Assembly: GCA_013821825.1 (NCBI GenBank)
Contig: PNJK01000029.1
Coordinates: 1 to 40,031, forward strand
Source of the DNA: Rhodobacter sp.
GTDB lineage: Bacteria > Pseudomonadota > Alphaproteobacteria > Rhodobacterales > Rhodobacteraceae
Reading direction: 5' to 3'
DNA length: 40,031 nucleotides
Position numbers and translations under genes: made by a program. Under the pieces are notes generated by a model. It was not told the origin of the DNA. It saw nothing but the letters and a program-made list of their open reading frames with translations, and did no database searches. This document shows positions 9,171 to 17,737 of the stretch, piece after piece. Within the stretch, counting starts at the first letter, position 1, and each line of letters begins with the position of its first letter.

Positions 9171-9247
9171 TGGCGCGGTGGACGGGGCTCGAACCCGCGA
9201 CCCCCGGCGTGACAGGCCGGTACTCTAACCAACTGAGCTACCACCGC
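9171..9247 (-). tRNA. tRNA-Asp (GTC), copy 2
   Basis: A second 77-nt copy, the same in every base as its neighbour, with anticodon GTC, discriminator G and encoded CCA. It is the upstream member on the minus strand, so both are probably cut from one transcript. Confidence 0.97.
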
Positions 9248-9344
9248 GCGTCTCGCTGCCCGGAAGGTGCCTTCCGAACGTGCGCCGTCTTACGCAAGGG
9301 GTCGGGCGGCGTCAATGGGTCACCTTGAGGGAGACCCTTGATTT

Positions 9345-10283
9345 TCAGGTGTCGGGGGCCGGAATGAATTCGTCCTTGTCCCCAGGCGGCAGACGGAAGC
9401 GGCCATGAGTCCAGTCACCCGCCCGCCACGCCTCTTTCGCCGCCTCGATCCGGTCTTTCGACGAGGCGACGAAGTTCCACCAGATAAAGCGCGGACCGTC
9501 CATCGTGGCCCCTCCCAGCAGCATCAAACGTGCGCCCTGCCCCCCCGCCCTGACGCCAATCCGGTCACCGGGGCGAAAGACCAGCATCCGGCCCTCGGGG
9601 AAGGTCTGCCCTCCCACGGTCACCTCGCCTTGCAGGATATAGACCCCGCGGTCTTCCTGGTCGTCAGGCAAGGGAATCGCGGCGCCGGGTGCCAGCGTGG
9701 CATCGGCATAGAACATCTCGGACAGCGCCGGCGTCGGCGCGGTTTCGCCCCAGGCCCGGCCAAGGATCAGGCGAACCGTCTTGCCCTCGCCCTCAAGCAC
9801 CGGAAGGTCGGCTTTCGGCGTGTGGACAAAGGCTGCGGGATCATCCTCCTGCGCCTTTGGCAGGGCCAGCCAGGTCTGCAGGCCGAACATGGACTGCCCG
9901 GTCTGCCGGACGTCGCCATCCGTGCGTTCCGAGTGGGTGATCCCCCACCCCGCCTTCATCCAGTTCACCGCTCCGGGTTCGATCCACTGGTCAGTGCCAA
10001 GACTGTCGCGGTGGTGCAGGCGGCCGCGCAAGAGATAGGTGACGGTGCCAAGCCCGATATGCGGATGCGGGCGGACGTCGATGCCTTCGCCGGTCAGAAG
10101 CTCGGCGGGACCGATCTGGTCGAAGAAGATGAAGGGCCCCACCATCTGCCGCTTGGCCGAAGGCAGCGCCCGGCGCACCTCGAACCCGCCAAGGTCACGG
10201 GCCCGCGGCACAATCACCGTTTCGATCGCATCGACGGCATCGCCGATCGGGATGGTCGGGTCGAGGATTGGGTTCCAGCTCAT
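9345..10283 (-). CDS. Pirin family protein
   Basis: A 312-residue bicupin of the pirin family; some members act as quercetin 2,3-dioxygenases, others as redox-sensing partners. The N-terminal cupin shows the metal ligands His73 and His75 in VRPHPHIGLG and His117/Glu119 in WGITHSERT. The C-terminal cupin holds GVYILQGEVTVGG and ends with the typical WWNFVASSKDRIEAAK. The ATG at 10283 has GGAG six bases upstream; the frame extends upstream but would overlap tRNA-Val, so this start is clear. It lies between tRNA genes on the same strand and no partner gene suggests its substrate. Confidence 0.93.
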   Translation of the reverse strand: MSWNPILDPTIPIGDAVDAIETVIVPRARDLGGFEVRRALPSAKRQMVGPFIFFDQIGPAELLTGEGIDVRPHPHIGLGTVTYLLRGRLHHRDSLGTDQWIEPGAVNWMKAGWGITHSERTDGDVRQTGQSMFGLQTWLALPKAQEDDPAAFVHTPKADLPVLEGEGKTVRLILGRAWGETAPTPALSEMFYADATLAPGAAIPLPDDQEDRGVYILQGEVTVGGQTFPEGRMLVFRPGDRIGVRAGGQGARLMLLGGATMDGPRFIWWNFVASSKDRIEAAKEAWRAGDWTHGRFRLPPGDKDEFIPAPDT

Positions 10284-10412
10284 TGCGGTCTCCTTTCCGG
10301 ACAAGTTAAGGATTCGCAGACGGCAATACATCCCAAAACAGTCGCGCGATCTCTGTGCGGGGGTGAACAGGGCACCATTCCGCGCCGAGAACCGGCCTTC
10401 GTCTGCAAGGGA

Positions 10413-10488
10413 TGGTGGGCGGTGAGGGACTCGAACCCCCGACATTCTCGGTGTAAACGAGACGCTCTACCAACTGAGCTAACCGCCC
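10413..10488 (-). tRNA. tRNA-Val (TAC)
   Basis: A 76-nt cloverleaf. Acceptor GGGCGGT pairs with ACCGCCC, discriminator A, encoded CCA. The anticodon stem TCTCG/CGAGA encloses TTTACAC, giving anticodon TAC. The T loop is TTCGAGT. It lies 129 bp upstream of the pirin start codon on the same strand. Confidence 0.97.
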
Positions 10489-10659
10489 GCGCATTGCCGT
10501 GGGTTTAGCCGGATGCGGCCCGGCGTGCAACCATTTGCAGGGCGGGCTGACCGGCCCCTGCGCGACTTGATCCTACAGGGCGACGGCATGACGCCGAACC
10601 CTTTCCGGGCGGAGTCGCGGCGCACCCGATCCCGACCCGACGACCCCAGGGGCAAATGC

Positions 10660-10691
10660 AAAACGCCCTCCGCAAGCAGCGAGGGGCGTTT
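10660..10691 (-). terminator. Rho-independent terminator after tRNA-Val (CAC)
   Basis: On the minus strand, a GC-rich stem made of AAACGCCCCTC and GAGGGCGTTT (one bulged base) is followed by a short T-run (TTTTG). It lies 10 bp after the CCA end of tRNA-Val(CAC), so it should end that transcript. The remaining 170 bp up to tRNA-Val(TAC) show nothing else. Confidence 0.7.
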
Positions 10692-10700
10692 CGGGAAACA

Positions 10701-10775
10701 TGGTGGGCGATAACGGATTTGAACCGCTGACATCTTCGATGTGAACGAAGCGCTCTACCGCTGAGCTAATCGCCC
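10701..10775 (-). tRNA. tRNA-Val (CAC)
   Basis: A 75-nt cloverleaf. Acceptor GGGCGAT pairs with ATCGCCC, discriminator A, encoded CCA. The anticodon stem CTTCG/CGAAG encloses TTCACAT, giving anticodon CAC. The T loop is TTCAAAT. The HU-like gene ends 26 bp upstream on the same strand. Confidence 0.97.
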
Positions 10776-10801
10776 GAATTCCGTATTCGGTGCCGGGGCT
10801 T

Positions 10802-11227
10802 TTAGCTATCCTCGCCGTCGTCTGCAAGGGGCTTTCCGCCGGCCTTCGGTGCATCCGCCAGCCGAAGTTTCAGCGTCAGAGTGCCCCCTGCCGCCTTCGC
10901 AACCCGCAGCCTGCCAAGAGGTGGCAACGCAAGCACCGAGCCGGATTTCAGCGCCACGGCCAGAGCCGACAGCGTGGCTTCGATCGCCTTCTTGGCGTCC
11001 GGTTTTTTCGAACCGGTCGCCCCGGCCACAGCATCGACAAGGTCTTTCAGCTTCATCACGGCCGCCTGGGCTTGAACCGCCGTCGTGGTAACAAGCTTGG
11101 GCGCAGCCGCTGGCGTCGCAACTGAAGACCCTGCCGCCGCGATCTTGGCTGCTGCAGGCTTTGCAGGCCGCGAAGGCTTGGTCGCTTTGACTGGTTTGGC
11201 GAGTTTGTCGGCGGGCGTTTTCGGCAT
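10802..11227 (-). CDS. HU-like DNA-binding protein with Ala/Lys/Pro-rich N-terminal tail
   Basis: A 141-residue basic protein. Residues 1-58 are a low-complexity tail of Ala, Lys and Pro (KPVKATKPSRPAKPAAAKIA), like histone H1-type tails. Residues 59-125 fit a divergent HU/IHF fold, with VMKLKDLVDAVAGATGSKKP, then KKAIEATLSALAVALKSG and the sheet region LALPPLGRLRVAKA. The usual HU DNA-arm signature is weak. It is probably a nucleoid protein that binds DNA without sequence preference. Its 3' end sits 26 bp from tRNA-Val(CAC); a tandem HU-like/tRNA-Val arrangement is common in this family as I remember it. The function is inferred from the fold and composition only. Confidence 0.75.
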   Translation of the reverse strand: MPKTPADKLAKPVKATKPSRPAKPAAAKIAAAGSSVATPAAAPKLVTTTAVQAQAAVMKLKDLVDAVAGATGSKKPDAKKAIEATLSALAVALKSGSVLALPPLGRLRVAKAAGGTLTLKLRLADAPKAGGKPLADDGEDS

Positions 11228-11409
11228 GCGTGGGAGCCTTATCTGCTTTCTGATACTCAGGTTTCTTGGCCACGACCATAGTGCGCGCTGTCCGGAATGG
11301 CCATCCGCTTTTCTGCACTCAAAGCGGATGCCGGTTGCCAGATAATGATGGCTTCAATAGCCTGAGTCCGCCCGGCAATCCGTGCGGGTCACAAGTTCGG
11401 AGATAGACG

Positions 11410-11838
11410 ATGCGCAAGGTATTGCTGCTGTCCACCGCACTGACGTTGGGCGTACTGAACCCGGCCCTGGCCGGAGGACCGATCGTGATTGCCGAGGAGG
11501 CCGAAGTAATCGCAGAGAAGCCGGCTTCTTCCGGCGGGTTTCTGATCCCCCTCCTCCTGATCGCGGCCATCACGATTGCTGTGACCTCGGGGGGCGATGA
11601 CGAAGCGCCGCCCGAGCCCAGCGATCGTCGACTGAAGCACGATGTGGTGCGTGTCGCCACCAGTCATCTGGGCCTTGGCATTTATCGCTATCGCTACAAG
11701 GGGCTGGACGGCGTCTGGGAGGGCGTAATGGCGCAGGAGGTCGAAGTGATGCACCCCGGCGCGATCAGGGCGCTTCCGGGAGGATACAAGGCGGTGGATT
11801 ATCGGAAACTTGGGCTGACCTTGCGTCGGGTGGCCTGA
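11410..11838 (+). CDS. Small exported protein with S74 (endosialidase chaperone) domain
   Basis: A 142-residue protein with a signal peptide (MRKVLLLSTALTLGVLNPALA) and a second hydrophobic stretch (about residues 42-59). From residue 71 it carries the SDRRLKHDV, YRYRYKG, GVMAQEVE and VDYRKLGL pattern of the Peptidase S74 intramolecular chaperone domain. In phages this domain sits at the end of tail spikes and cuts itself off after helping the trimer fold. Here there is no long fibre part and no phage gene nearby. The catalytic Ser-Arg motif region at SDRR is present. GGAG lies eight bases before the ATG. It converges on lon across a strong hairpin. The role of such small free-standing versions is not known to me. 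Confidence 0.75.
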   Translation: MRKVLLLSTALTLGVLNPALAGGPIVIAEEAEVIAEKPASSGGFLIPLLLIAAITIAVTSGGDDEAPPEPSDRRLKHDVVRVATSHLGLGIYRYRYKGLDGVWEGVMAQEVEVMHPGAIRALPGGYKAVDYRKLGLTLRRVA

Positions 11839-11849
11839 AGCCAGGATGC

Positions 11850-11877
11850 GGCGCGCGCTCCGGCAGGGGCGCGCGCC
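11850..11877. terminator. Bidirectional hairpin between the S74-domain gene and lon
   Basis: A perfect 9-bp stem, GGCGCGCGC and GCGCGCGCC, with a 10-base loop lies in the 45 bp between two converging genes. It lacks T-runs on both sides; its position suggests it ends both transcripts. Confidence 0.55.
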
Positions 11878-11883
11878 AATCGG

Positions 11884-14286
11884 TCAGTGTGCAGTCTGGG
11901 CCGGCGGCTGGGCCTGAGCGGCGCGGGCAGCTGCAGCCTCTTCGGCGGCTTCGTCCCATTCCACCGGCTCGGGCTGGCGGACCAGAGCCTGGGCAAGCAC
12001 TTCGCGGACATGGCTGACGGGAATGATCGTCAGGCCTTGCTTCACGTTGTCCGGGATCTCTGTCAGGTCCTTGGCGTTTTCTTCCGGGATGAAGACGGTC
12101 TTGATGCCCCCGCGCAGGGCGGCGAGCAGTTTCTCCTTCAGTCCCCCGATCGGCATCGCATTGCCGCGCAGGCTGACTTCACCGGTCATGGCGATGTCCT
12201 TGCGGACCGGGATCCCGGTCAGCACCGACACGATCGAAGTGACCATGGCCAGACCTGCGGAAGGCCCGTCTTTCGGCGTCGCCCCGTCTGGAACGTGGAC
12301 GTGGATGTCCATCGTCTCGAACTTCGGCGGCTTCACCCCGATGCGCGGGCTGATCGAGCGGACATAGCTGGCGGCTGCGTCGATCGATTCCTTCATGACG
12401 TCGCCCAGCTTGCCGGTGGTCTTCATCCGGCCCTTACCAGGCAGCTTCAGCGCTTCGATCTGCAACAGATCACCGCCGACACTGGTCCATGCCAGACCTG
12501 TCACGACGCCGACCTGATCTTCCTTCTCGGCCAGGCCATAACGGTGGCGCTGGACACCCAGATACTCCTCGACCTTGGCCGGATCGACCGAGACCGATTT
12601 CGTCTTCTTCTTCAGGATGTCCGTCACGGCCTTCCGTGCCAGCTTGGCGATTTCCCGTTCAAGGCTTCGGACCCCCGCCTCGCGCGTATAGTAGCGGATG
12701 GTGTGGGTCAACGCCTCGTCAGAAATCGAGAACTCGCCCTTCTTCAGGCCATTCGCCGCGATCTGCTTGGGCAGCAGATGCTGCCGCGCAATCTCGCGCT
12801 TTTCGTCCTCGGTATAGCCTGCAAGCGGGATGATCTCCATCCGGTCCATCAGCGGGCCCGGCATGTTGTAGGAGTTCGCCGTGGTTATGAACATCACGTT
12901 CGACAGGTCGTATTCCACCTCAAGATAGTGGTCGATGAAGGTGTTGTTCTGTTCGGGGTCCAGCACCTCCAGGAGGGCCGAAGCCGGGTCGCCCCGGAAA
13001 TCCTGGCCCATCTTGTCGATCTCATCCAGAAGGATCAGCGGGTTGGTGGTCTTGGCCTTCTTCAGCGTCTGGATGATCTTGCCGGGCATCGAGCCGATAT
13101 AGGTCCGCCGGTGACCCCGGATCTCGGCCTCGTCACGCACGCCACCCAGGCTGATACGGATGAACTCGCGTCCCGTGGCCTTTGCAACCGACCGCCCAAG
13201 CGAGGTCTTGCCGACGCCCGGAGGGCCGACAAGGCAGAGGATCGGGCCTTTGAGCTTGGTCGAACGGGCCTGCACCGCCAGATACTCGACAATGCGCTCC
13301 TTGACCTTTTCCAGACCGAAGTGATCGGCGTCCAGCACCTGCTGCGCCTTGCCAAGGTCCTTCTTGACGCGGGATTTCACCCCCCACGGCACGCCCAGAA
13401 GCCAGTCAAGGTAGTTGCGCACGACAGTGGCCTCGGCCGACATCGGCGACATCGATTTCAGCTTCTTCAGTTCAGCATCCGCCTTTTCGCGGGCCTCCTT
13501 GGACAGCGCGGTCTTGGCGATGCGGTCTTCCAGCTCGGCAACCTCGTTCTGGCCTTCTTCGCCGTCGCCAAGTTCCTTCTGGATCGCCTTCATCTGTTCG
13601 TTCAGGTAGTATTCGCGCTGCGTCTTCTCCATCTGGGTCTTGACGCGGGATTTGATCTTCTTTTCCACCTGCAGCACCGACAGTTCGCCCTGCATGTGGC
13701 CGTAGATCTTCTCCAGCCGCTCGGACACGTCGAGCGTCTCCAGGATTTCCTGTTTCTGTTTCACGTCCACGCCAAGATGGCCGGCAACCAGATCGGCCAG
13801 CCGCGCCGGTTCGCGCGTGTCGGATACGGCGGCAAGCGCCTCTTCGGGGATGTTCTTCTTGATCTTCGAGTAGCGTTCGAATTCTTCGCCAACCGCCCGG
13901 ACCAGCGCCTCGACAGCGGTTTCATCGCCCTCGGTCTCGCTCAACAGTTCGGCGGAGGCCTCGAAGAAAGCGGGGTTCTCGATGAACCCGGTGATGCGCA
14001 CGCGCGCCTTGCCTTCGACCAGCACCTTCACGGTGCCATCAGGAAGTTTCAGCAGTTGCAGCACGTTGGCCAGAACGCCGGTGCGGAAGATGCCATCGAC
14101 CGACGGATCATCGACCGTGGGATCCTTTTGCGACGACAGCAGGATCTGCTTGTCGTCCTGCATCACCTCTTCCAGGGCGCGGACGGATTTTTCACGGCCC
14201 ACGAACAGCGGCACGATCATATGCGGAAATACGACGATGTCGCGCAGGGGAAGGACGGGGTAGCTTTGCGAAAGCTCGATGGTCAT
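11884..14286 (-). CDS. lon: ATP-dependent protease La (Lon)
   Basis: An 800-residue AAA+ protease that degrades misfolded and regulatory proteins in the cytoplasm. The LON substrate domain is at residues 1-200 (YPVLPLRDIVVFPHM), followed by a coiled helical region. The AAA+ module has Walker A GPPGVGKT with Lys360 and Walker B ILLDEIDKMG. The protease domain has Ser676 in KDGPSAGLAM and Lys719 in GGLKEKLLAA, the Ser-Lys dyad. Length and spacing match the E. coli enzyme closely. The C-terminal 20 residues are an Ala/Gln-rich tail. It stands alone: a convergent gene lies downstream and a Hint-domain gene with its own hairpin lies upstream. Confidence 0.98.
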   Translation of the reverse strand: MTIELSQSYPVLPLRDIVVFPHMIVPLFVGREKSVRALEEVMQDDKQILLSSQKDPTVDDPSVDGIFRTGVLANVLQLLKLPDGTVKVLVEGKARVRITGFIENPAFFEASAELLSETEGDETAVEALVRAVGEEFERYSKIKKNIPEEALAAVSDTREPARLADLVAGHLGVDVKQKQEILETLDVSERLEKIYGHMQGELSVLQVEKKIKSRVKTQMEKTQREYYLNEQMKAIQKELGDGEEGQNEVAELEDRIAKTALSKEAREKADAELKKLKSMSPMSAEATVVRNYLDWLLGVPWGVKSRVKKDLGKAQQVLDADHFGLEKVKERIVEYLAVQARSTKLKGPILCLVGPPGVGKTSLGRSVAKATGREFIRISLGGVRDEAEIRGHRRTYIGSMPGKIIQTLKKAKTTNPLILLDEIDKMGQDFRGDPASALLEVLDPEQNNTFIDHYLEVEYDLSNVMFITTANSYNMPGPLMDRMEIIPLAGYTEDEKREIARQHLLPKQIAANGLKKGEFSISDEALTHTIRYYTREAGVRSLEREIAKLARKAVTDILKKKTKSVSVDPAKVEEYLGVQRHRYGLAEKEDQVGVVTGLAWTSVGGDLLQIEALKLPGKGRMKTTGKLGDVMKESIDAAASYVRSISPRIGVKPPKFETMDIHVHVPDGATPKDGPSAGLAMVTSIVSVLTGIPVRKDIAMTGEVSLRGNAMPIGGLKEKLLAALRGGIKTVFIPEENAKDLTEIPDNVKQGLTIIPVSHVREVLAQALVRQPEPVEWDEAAEEAAAARAAQAQPPAQTAH

Positions 14287-14358
14287 GACGCTTCCTTTGG
14301 TTCGGCGGAAGGTCCGGCCCCGATCATCGGCAGCGCGAGGGCCCTCCCCTCAGAGGAT

Positions 14359-14389
14359 GATATCTGGTGTCGCAAGGCGGAGGTGTCAA
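14359..14389 (-). promoter_or_regulatory. Candidate lon promoter
   Basis: On the minus strand, TTGACA (14389-14384) is followed by GATATC 19 bases further on, about 70 bp upstream of the lon ATG. The -35 lies inside a small inverted repeat, GAGGTG and CACCTC (14381-14396). The -10 match is weak and spacing long, so this is tentative. Confidence 0.3.
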
Positions 14390-14471
14390 CCACCTCTGGT
14401 TCCGCCACCATTACCTATCACATTGCGCGTTCATGTCGGGGCCCGCAAGTCCAGAAAGCTTTCACACCAAG

Positions 14472-14498
14472 GTCCTGACCAACACCAATGGTCAGGAC
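14472..14498 (-). terminator. Hairpin downstream of the Hint-domain gene
   Basis: A perfect 9-bp stem, GTCCTGACC and GGTCAGGAC, with a 9-base loop lies 18 bp after the stop codon of the Hint-domain gene on the minus strand. It has no T-run, but it separates this gene from lon. Confidence 0.5.
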
Positions 14499-14515
14499 GT
14501 CATGGCGGAATGTAT

Positions 14516-15592
14516 CTATGCGCTCAGGGTGGCCGAGGTCAGAGCCGCCGGGCGCTGCTGCTGTTGCTGCGGCCTATGCATCATCGCGGCAAGCGCGCGG
14601 CATTCGTGGCTCTTGAGGCTCATCAGCGCGTCTGGGCGTGACAACATGTCTTCGCGACCAAGGACTTCCAGCGTCTCTTCCAGCACGGCGCGTGTCCCGG
14701 ACGCCATCACGTCGATCATCCGGCGCGCGGGCTGGAAGCTTTCGGTGGGCAGGCCGTTCGAGACCAGGATCTCATGGCCCTCGGTCAGGATGTGGAAATA
14801 GTCGACATCCGCATCGGAAGTGACCGTTTCCGCGAAGGTCCCGACAAGGTGCTTGACTGGGGCAAGAACCCGTGTCTCGCCGAACAGAAGCTCGGCGGCG
14901 GGCCCTTCCAGAACGATGCGGTGCTGCGGCGAAACCAGCAGGTCAGCCTCGGGCAGCGAAGGACCGAACGCGTTCGCCGGGATGCGGATCGGGTTCAGAC
15001 CGGGGTTGCGGTGCAGGGCTGCAAGGCTGATGCGGCTGCGGCCCACCCAGAAGATCTGATGCGCCTCACCCTGGTCGTTCAGCACCATGTCGCCCGCAAC
15101 CAGCGTTTCCACGGCGCGCGGGCCGGATGGCGTCGCGATCATCGTGCCGGTGCAGAAGCAGGTGAAGGGAGGGGGTGTCTCATCAACGGTGGTGATCGGA
15201 ATTGCGCCGGCACCGATCCCGTTCATCTGGGCTTCGGTAGCGGTGCCGTCGATCACGAAGAAGTATTCGTGCGTCTTACCGTCGATCACCACGGTAATCA
15301 CTGCGACCTGTTTGCCGATCAGCGGCGCGGCATCCCCGTCGGTCTGACTGTTGTCCGGCAAATAGCCCGTCAACTGAACGGTGAAATCGTAAGCGACGTT
15401 ATTGATGATCACTTGCGTGTCCGGATCGGGCAATCCGCCGTTCTGTTCCAGGCTCAGGTCGCCTGTCCCGTTGTCGGTAAAGGTGATCAACGATGCAGGC
15501 ACACCATTGGGACCACTGATCCCGATCGGATTCAGCGTCGCGTTCTGCGCCGTGATTGAATCCTCTCGTGCCCAGAAACTGATCGTAGCCAT
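14516..15592 (-). CDS. Hint_2 domain protein
   Basis: A 358-residue protein. Residues 1-140 are acidic, beta-rich and without a signal peptide (MATISFWAREDSITAQ). Residues 145-290 are a Hint_2 domain: Cys145 in CFCTGTMIATPSGP, then AVETLVAGDMVL, VSPQHRIVL and the closing HILTEGHEILVSNGLPTESF. Hint domains are the self-splicing or self-cleaving fold of inteins and Hedgehog. The C-terminal region has a run of five Gln. Such proteins are common in Rhodobacteraceae and many are thought to leave the cell by type I secretion; no transporter is nearby here. Whether Cys145 drives self-cleavage is unknown. The start codon is the only one that fits; 222 bp of non-coding DNA separates it from tgt. Confidence 0.85.
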   Translation of the reverse strand: MATISFWAREDSITAQNATLNPIGISGPNGVPASLITFTDNGTGDLSLEQNGGLPDPDTQVIINNVAYDFTVQLTGYLPDNSQTDGDAAPLIGKQVAVITVVIDGKTHEYFFVIDGTATEAQMNGIGAGAIPITTVDETPPPFTCFCTGTMIATPSGPRAVETLVAGDMVLNDQGEAHQIFWVGRSRISLAALHRNPGLNPIRIPANAFGPSLPEADLLVSPQHRIVLEGPAAELLFGETRVLAPVKHLVGTFAETVTSDADVDYFHILTEGHEILVSNGLPTESFQPARRMIDVMASGTRAVLEETLEVLGREDMLSRPDALMSLKSHECRALAAMMHRPQQQQQRPAALTSATLSA

Positions 15593-15814
15593 TAACTTCC
15601 CACCTCTCTTGCATCTTTCGGCAGCAACATTCAGGCCCAGACCCCAGCACCAATTAATTCGTCAGTTCCACTGGCGCGGTATGCCGCAGGTAACAAACCC
15701 TGAATTAACGCAGCATGAACAGGCGGCGGCTGCACTCCCAATGCTGCAGGAATGGCGAGAGACGTCGACAAAAGTCCAGGACTGCTGCACATGGGCAACA
15801 CGGCTTGCTCGCGT

Positions 15815-16945
15815 CTAGACTGGCGCGATATCGCCTTCTGCGCGAAGGGCATGGAACCCGGCCACGAAAGTCTCCAACTGCCCGGCGCTTATGGCATCCC
15901 GCAGCCCCTGCATCAGCACCTGATAGTAATGCAGGTTGTGCCAGGTCAGAAGCATCGACCCGATGATCTCGCCGGACCGCACGACATGGTGCAGGTAGGC
16001 GCGACTGTATCCGGTGCAGGCCGGACAGGCGCAGGTCTCGTCCAGCGGGCGCGGGTCGTCCTTGTGGCGGGCGTTGCGCAGGTTGACCTGCCCCCGGGGC
16101 GTCCAGGCCTGCCCGGTGCGGCCTGACCGCGACGGCAGCACGCAATCCATCATGTCGACGCCACGTTCCACTGCTCCAACGATGTCGTCAGGCTTGCCCA
16201 CGCCCATCAGGTAACGCGGCTTGTCGTCCGGCAGAAGACCGGTGGCGTAGTCAAGCACGGCGAACATCGCCTCCTGCCCCTCGCCCACCGCAAGGCCACC
16301 GATGGCGTAGCCGTCAAAGCCGATCGCGGTCAGCGCGGCGGCGCTTTCCGCGCGCAGCTCTTGCGTCACGCCGCCCTGCATGATCCCGAACAGAGCATGG
16401 CCGGGCCGGTCGCCGAAGGCATCGCGCGACCTTTGCGCCCACCGCATCGACAGCCGCATCGACTTGGCCACCTCTGCCTCGGTTGCGGGCAGCGCCGGGC
16501 ATTCGTCAAAGCACATCACGATGTCCGACCCCAGAAGCAGCTGAATTTCCATGCTGCGCTCCGGCGTCAGCATGTGCTTGGAGCCGTCCAGATGTGAGGA
16601 AAAGCGCACGCCTTCCTCGGTCAGCTTGCGCAAGGGGCCAAGGCTCATCACCTGAAAGCCGCCGCTGTCGGTCAGGATCGGGCGGTCCCAGTTCATGAAG
16701 CGGTGCAGGCCGCCAAGCGCCGCGATCCGCTCGGCCGTGGGGCGCAGCATCAGGTGGTAGGTGTTGCCCAGCAGGATATCGGCCCCGGTCGCCCGCACGC
16801 TTTCAGGCAGCATGGCCTTTACGGTGGCCGCCGTGCCCACCGGCATGAAGGCGGGGGTGCGAATCTCACCCCTTGGCGTCTTGATCGTCCCGGTGCGTGC
16901 GGCACCTTCGGTTGCGCTGACGGAGAAGTGGAACCCTGTCGCCAT
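15815..16945 (-). CDS. tgt: Queuine tRNA-ribosyltransferase
   Basis: Enzyme that swaps the wobble guanine (G34) of GUN-anticodon tRNAs for the queuosine precursor preQ1. Its targets include tRNA-Asp(GTC), of which two copies lie in this window. The 376-residue TIM-barrel protein shows [10 protein letters not shown], the base-binding [26 protein letters not shown] and the active-site region around [14 protein letters not shown]. The zinc site is formed by the Cys of CACPAC and a His in LTWHNLHYY. The ATG at 16945 gives the normal length; 47 upstream codons in the same frame are not like the family. The TetR gene is divergent. No other queuosine gene is close. Confidence 0.97.
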   Translation of the reverse strand: MATGFHFSVSATEGAARTGTIKTPRGEIRTPAFMPVGTAATVKAMLPESVRATGADILLGNTYHLMLRPTAERIAALGGLHRFMNWDRPILTDSGGFQVMSLGPLRKLTEEGVRFSSHLDGSKHMLTPERSMEIQLLLGSDIVMCFDECPALPATEAEVAKSMRLSMRWAQRSRDAFGDRPGHALFGIMQGGVTQELRAESAAALTAIGFDGYAIGGLAVGEGQEAMFAVLDYATGLLPDDKPRYLMGVGKPDDIVGAVERGVDMMDCVLPSRSGRTGQAWTPRGQVNLRNARHKDDPRPLDETCACPACTGYSRAYLHHVVRSGEIIGSMLLTWHNLHYYQVLMQGLRDAISAGQLETFVAGFHALRAEGDIAPV

Positions 16946-17042
16946 GACCTCGTCTCGGTAGCTAAATGCTGGTCGTCTGCCGCTCGTTTGGGCCAAATAC
17001 TGAGAAAAGCCAAGCGTCCGTGGACAGAATTGACTATTCCTC

Positions 17043-17070
17043 TTGACCTTTGTCAGCGGATGGCTATTTC
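17043..17070 (+). promoter_or_regulatory. Candidate promoter of the TetR-RND operon
   Basis: TTGACC (17043-17048) and TATTTC (17065-17070) with a 16-base spacer make a plausible sigma-70 promoter. It runs directly into the TetR-type palindrome at 17071-17090. Confidence 0.45.
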
Positions 17071-17090
17071 GTGAATGAACGTTCACTCTC
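17071..17090. promoter_or_regulatory. Candidate TetR operator
   Basis: A perfect 10-bp palindrome, TGAACGTTCA (17076-17085), flanked by partly symmetric bases (GA and TC outside one mismatch). It lies just after the candidate -10 and 27 bp before the chosen TetR start. The pattern is typical of operators bound by TetR/AcrR repressors, so the regulator probably represses its own operon. Confidence 0.6.
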
Positions 17091-17116
17091 AGCTCAGACT
17101 GGGTAGGAATTCCACC

Positions 17117-17731
17117 ATGTCGATGCCTCTGCCCTCAGCCACCGCCGAAGTGCGCATCCACGAGATCCTGTTCTCGATCCGCCAGGTCTTTGCCGAAAAG
17201 GGCTTCGACGGCGCCTCGATGCAGGACCTTGCCCGTTCGGCGGGGATGAGCGTCGGCAACTTCTATCGCTACTTTCCGTCCAAGGCCGCCATCGTGCAGG
17301 CGATGGTCGGACTGGACCTGGCCGAGATCGAGCAGGATTTTGCGGAAATCCTGGTTTCGAGTGATCCGATGGCAGGACTTCGCGCGAAGATACTGTCGAG
17401 GATGACCGAAGACTGCATGGATGACGGCCAGCTTTGGGCCGAGATCACCGCCGCCGCCATCCGCAAGCCCGAGATCGGGATCGCGGCGACGCAGATGGAG
17501 GCAACCATCGTCGCCCATCTGGTTGCGATCTTTGCCCGGGTCACCGGGCGGGATCAGTCCCAGGCCGAAGCCCGTTACTTTGGGCACTGCCAGATGCTGG
17601 TGATGCTGGCGAAGGCCGTGGCGATGCGCACCAGCCAGTGCGGCCCGGCAAGCCCCGCCCTTGCCGCCATGGTCGTGCAGACGATCGACCAGATTCTGAC
17701 CGAAATTGCCAATGACACCGCAGAAAGTTGA
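17117..17731 (+). CDS. TetR/AcrR family transcriptional regulator
   Basis: A 204-residue repressor. The N-terminal HTH (about residues 12-58) shows [30 protein letters not shown] and [10 protein letters not shown]. The C-terminal helical ligand domain resembles other regulators of efflux pumps (TetR_C). The ATG at 17117 was chosen over one at 17075 because AGGAA precedes it at a good distance and the earlier ATG falls inside the predicted operator. The adaptor gene starts 6 bp after the stop, so regulator and pump form one operon. The likely inducer is a substrate of the pump, but its identity cannot be read from sequence. tgt is divergent. Confidence 0.9.
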   Translation: MSMPLPSATAEVRIHEILFSIRQVFAEKGFDGASMQDLARSAGMSVGNFYRYFPSKAAIVQAMVGLDLAEIEQDFAEILVSSDPMAGLRAKILSRMTEDCMDDGQLWAEITAAAIRKPEIGIAATQMEATIVAHLVAIFARVTGRDQSQAEARYFGHCQMLVMLAKAVAMRTSQCGPASPALAAMVVQTIDQILTEIANDTAES

Positions 17732-17737
17732 CAGACG

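Noticed and set aside
9058-9247. Two near-perfect 77-bp repeats with a short spacer, which could look like the start of a repeat array.
   Set aside because: Each unit folds as a complete tRNA-Asp with CCA end, so this is a tRNA duplication and not a CRISPR-like array.
11887-14478. A long open frame on the plus strand opposite lon.
   Set aside because: Lon is certain on the minus strand. In GC-rich DNA the opposite strand often stays open, and this frame shows no protein-like motifs. The same holds for the long plus-strand frame at 3002-4849 opposite ispG and the RodZ-like gene.
15593-15814. Possible coding in the gap between the Hint-domain gene and tgt.
   Set aside because: Only short frames without recognisable start signals or composition are present, so I treat the gap as non-coding.
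17075-17116. An earlier ATG for the TetR regulator.
   Set aside because: It lies in the middle of the palindromic operator and next to the predicted transcription start, and has no ribosome binding site. ATG 17117 does.
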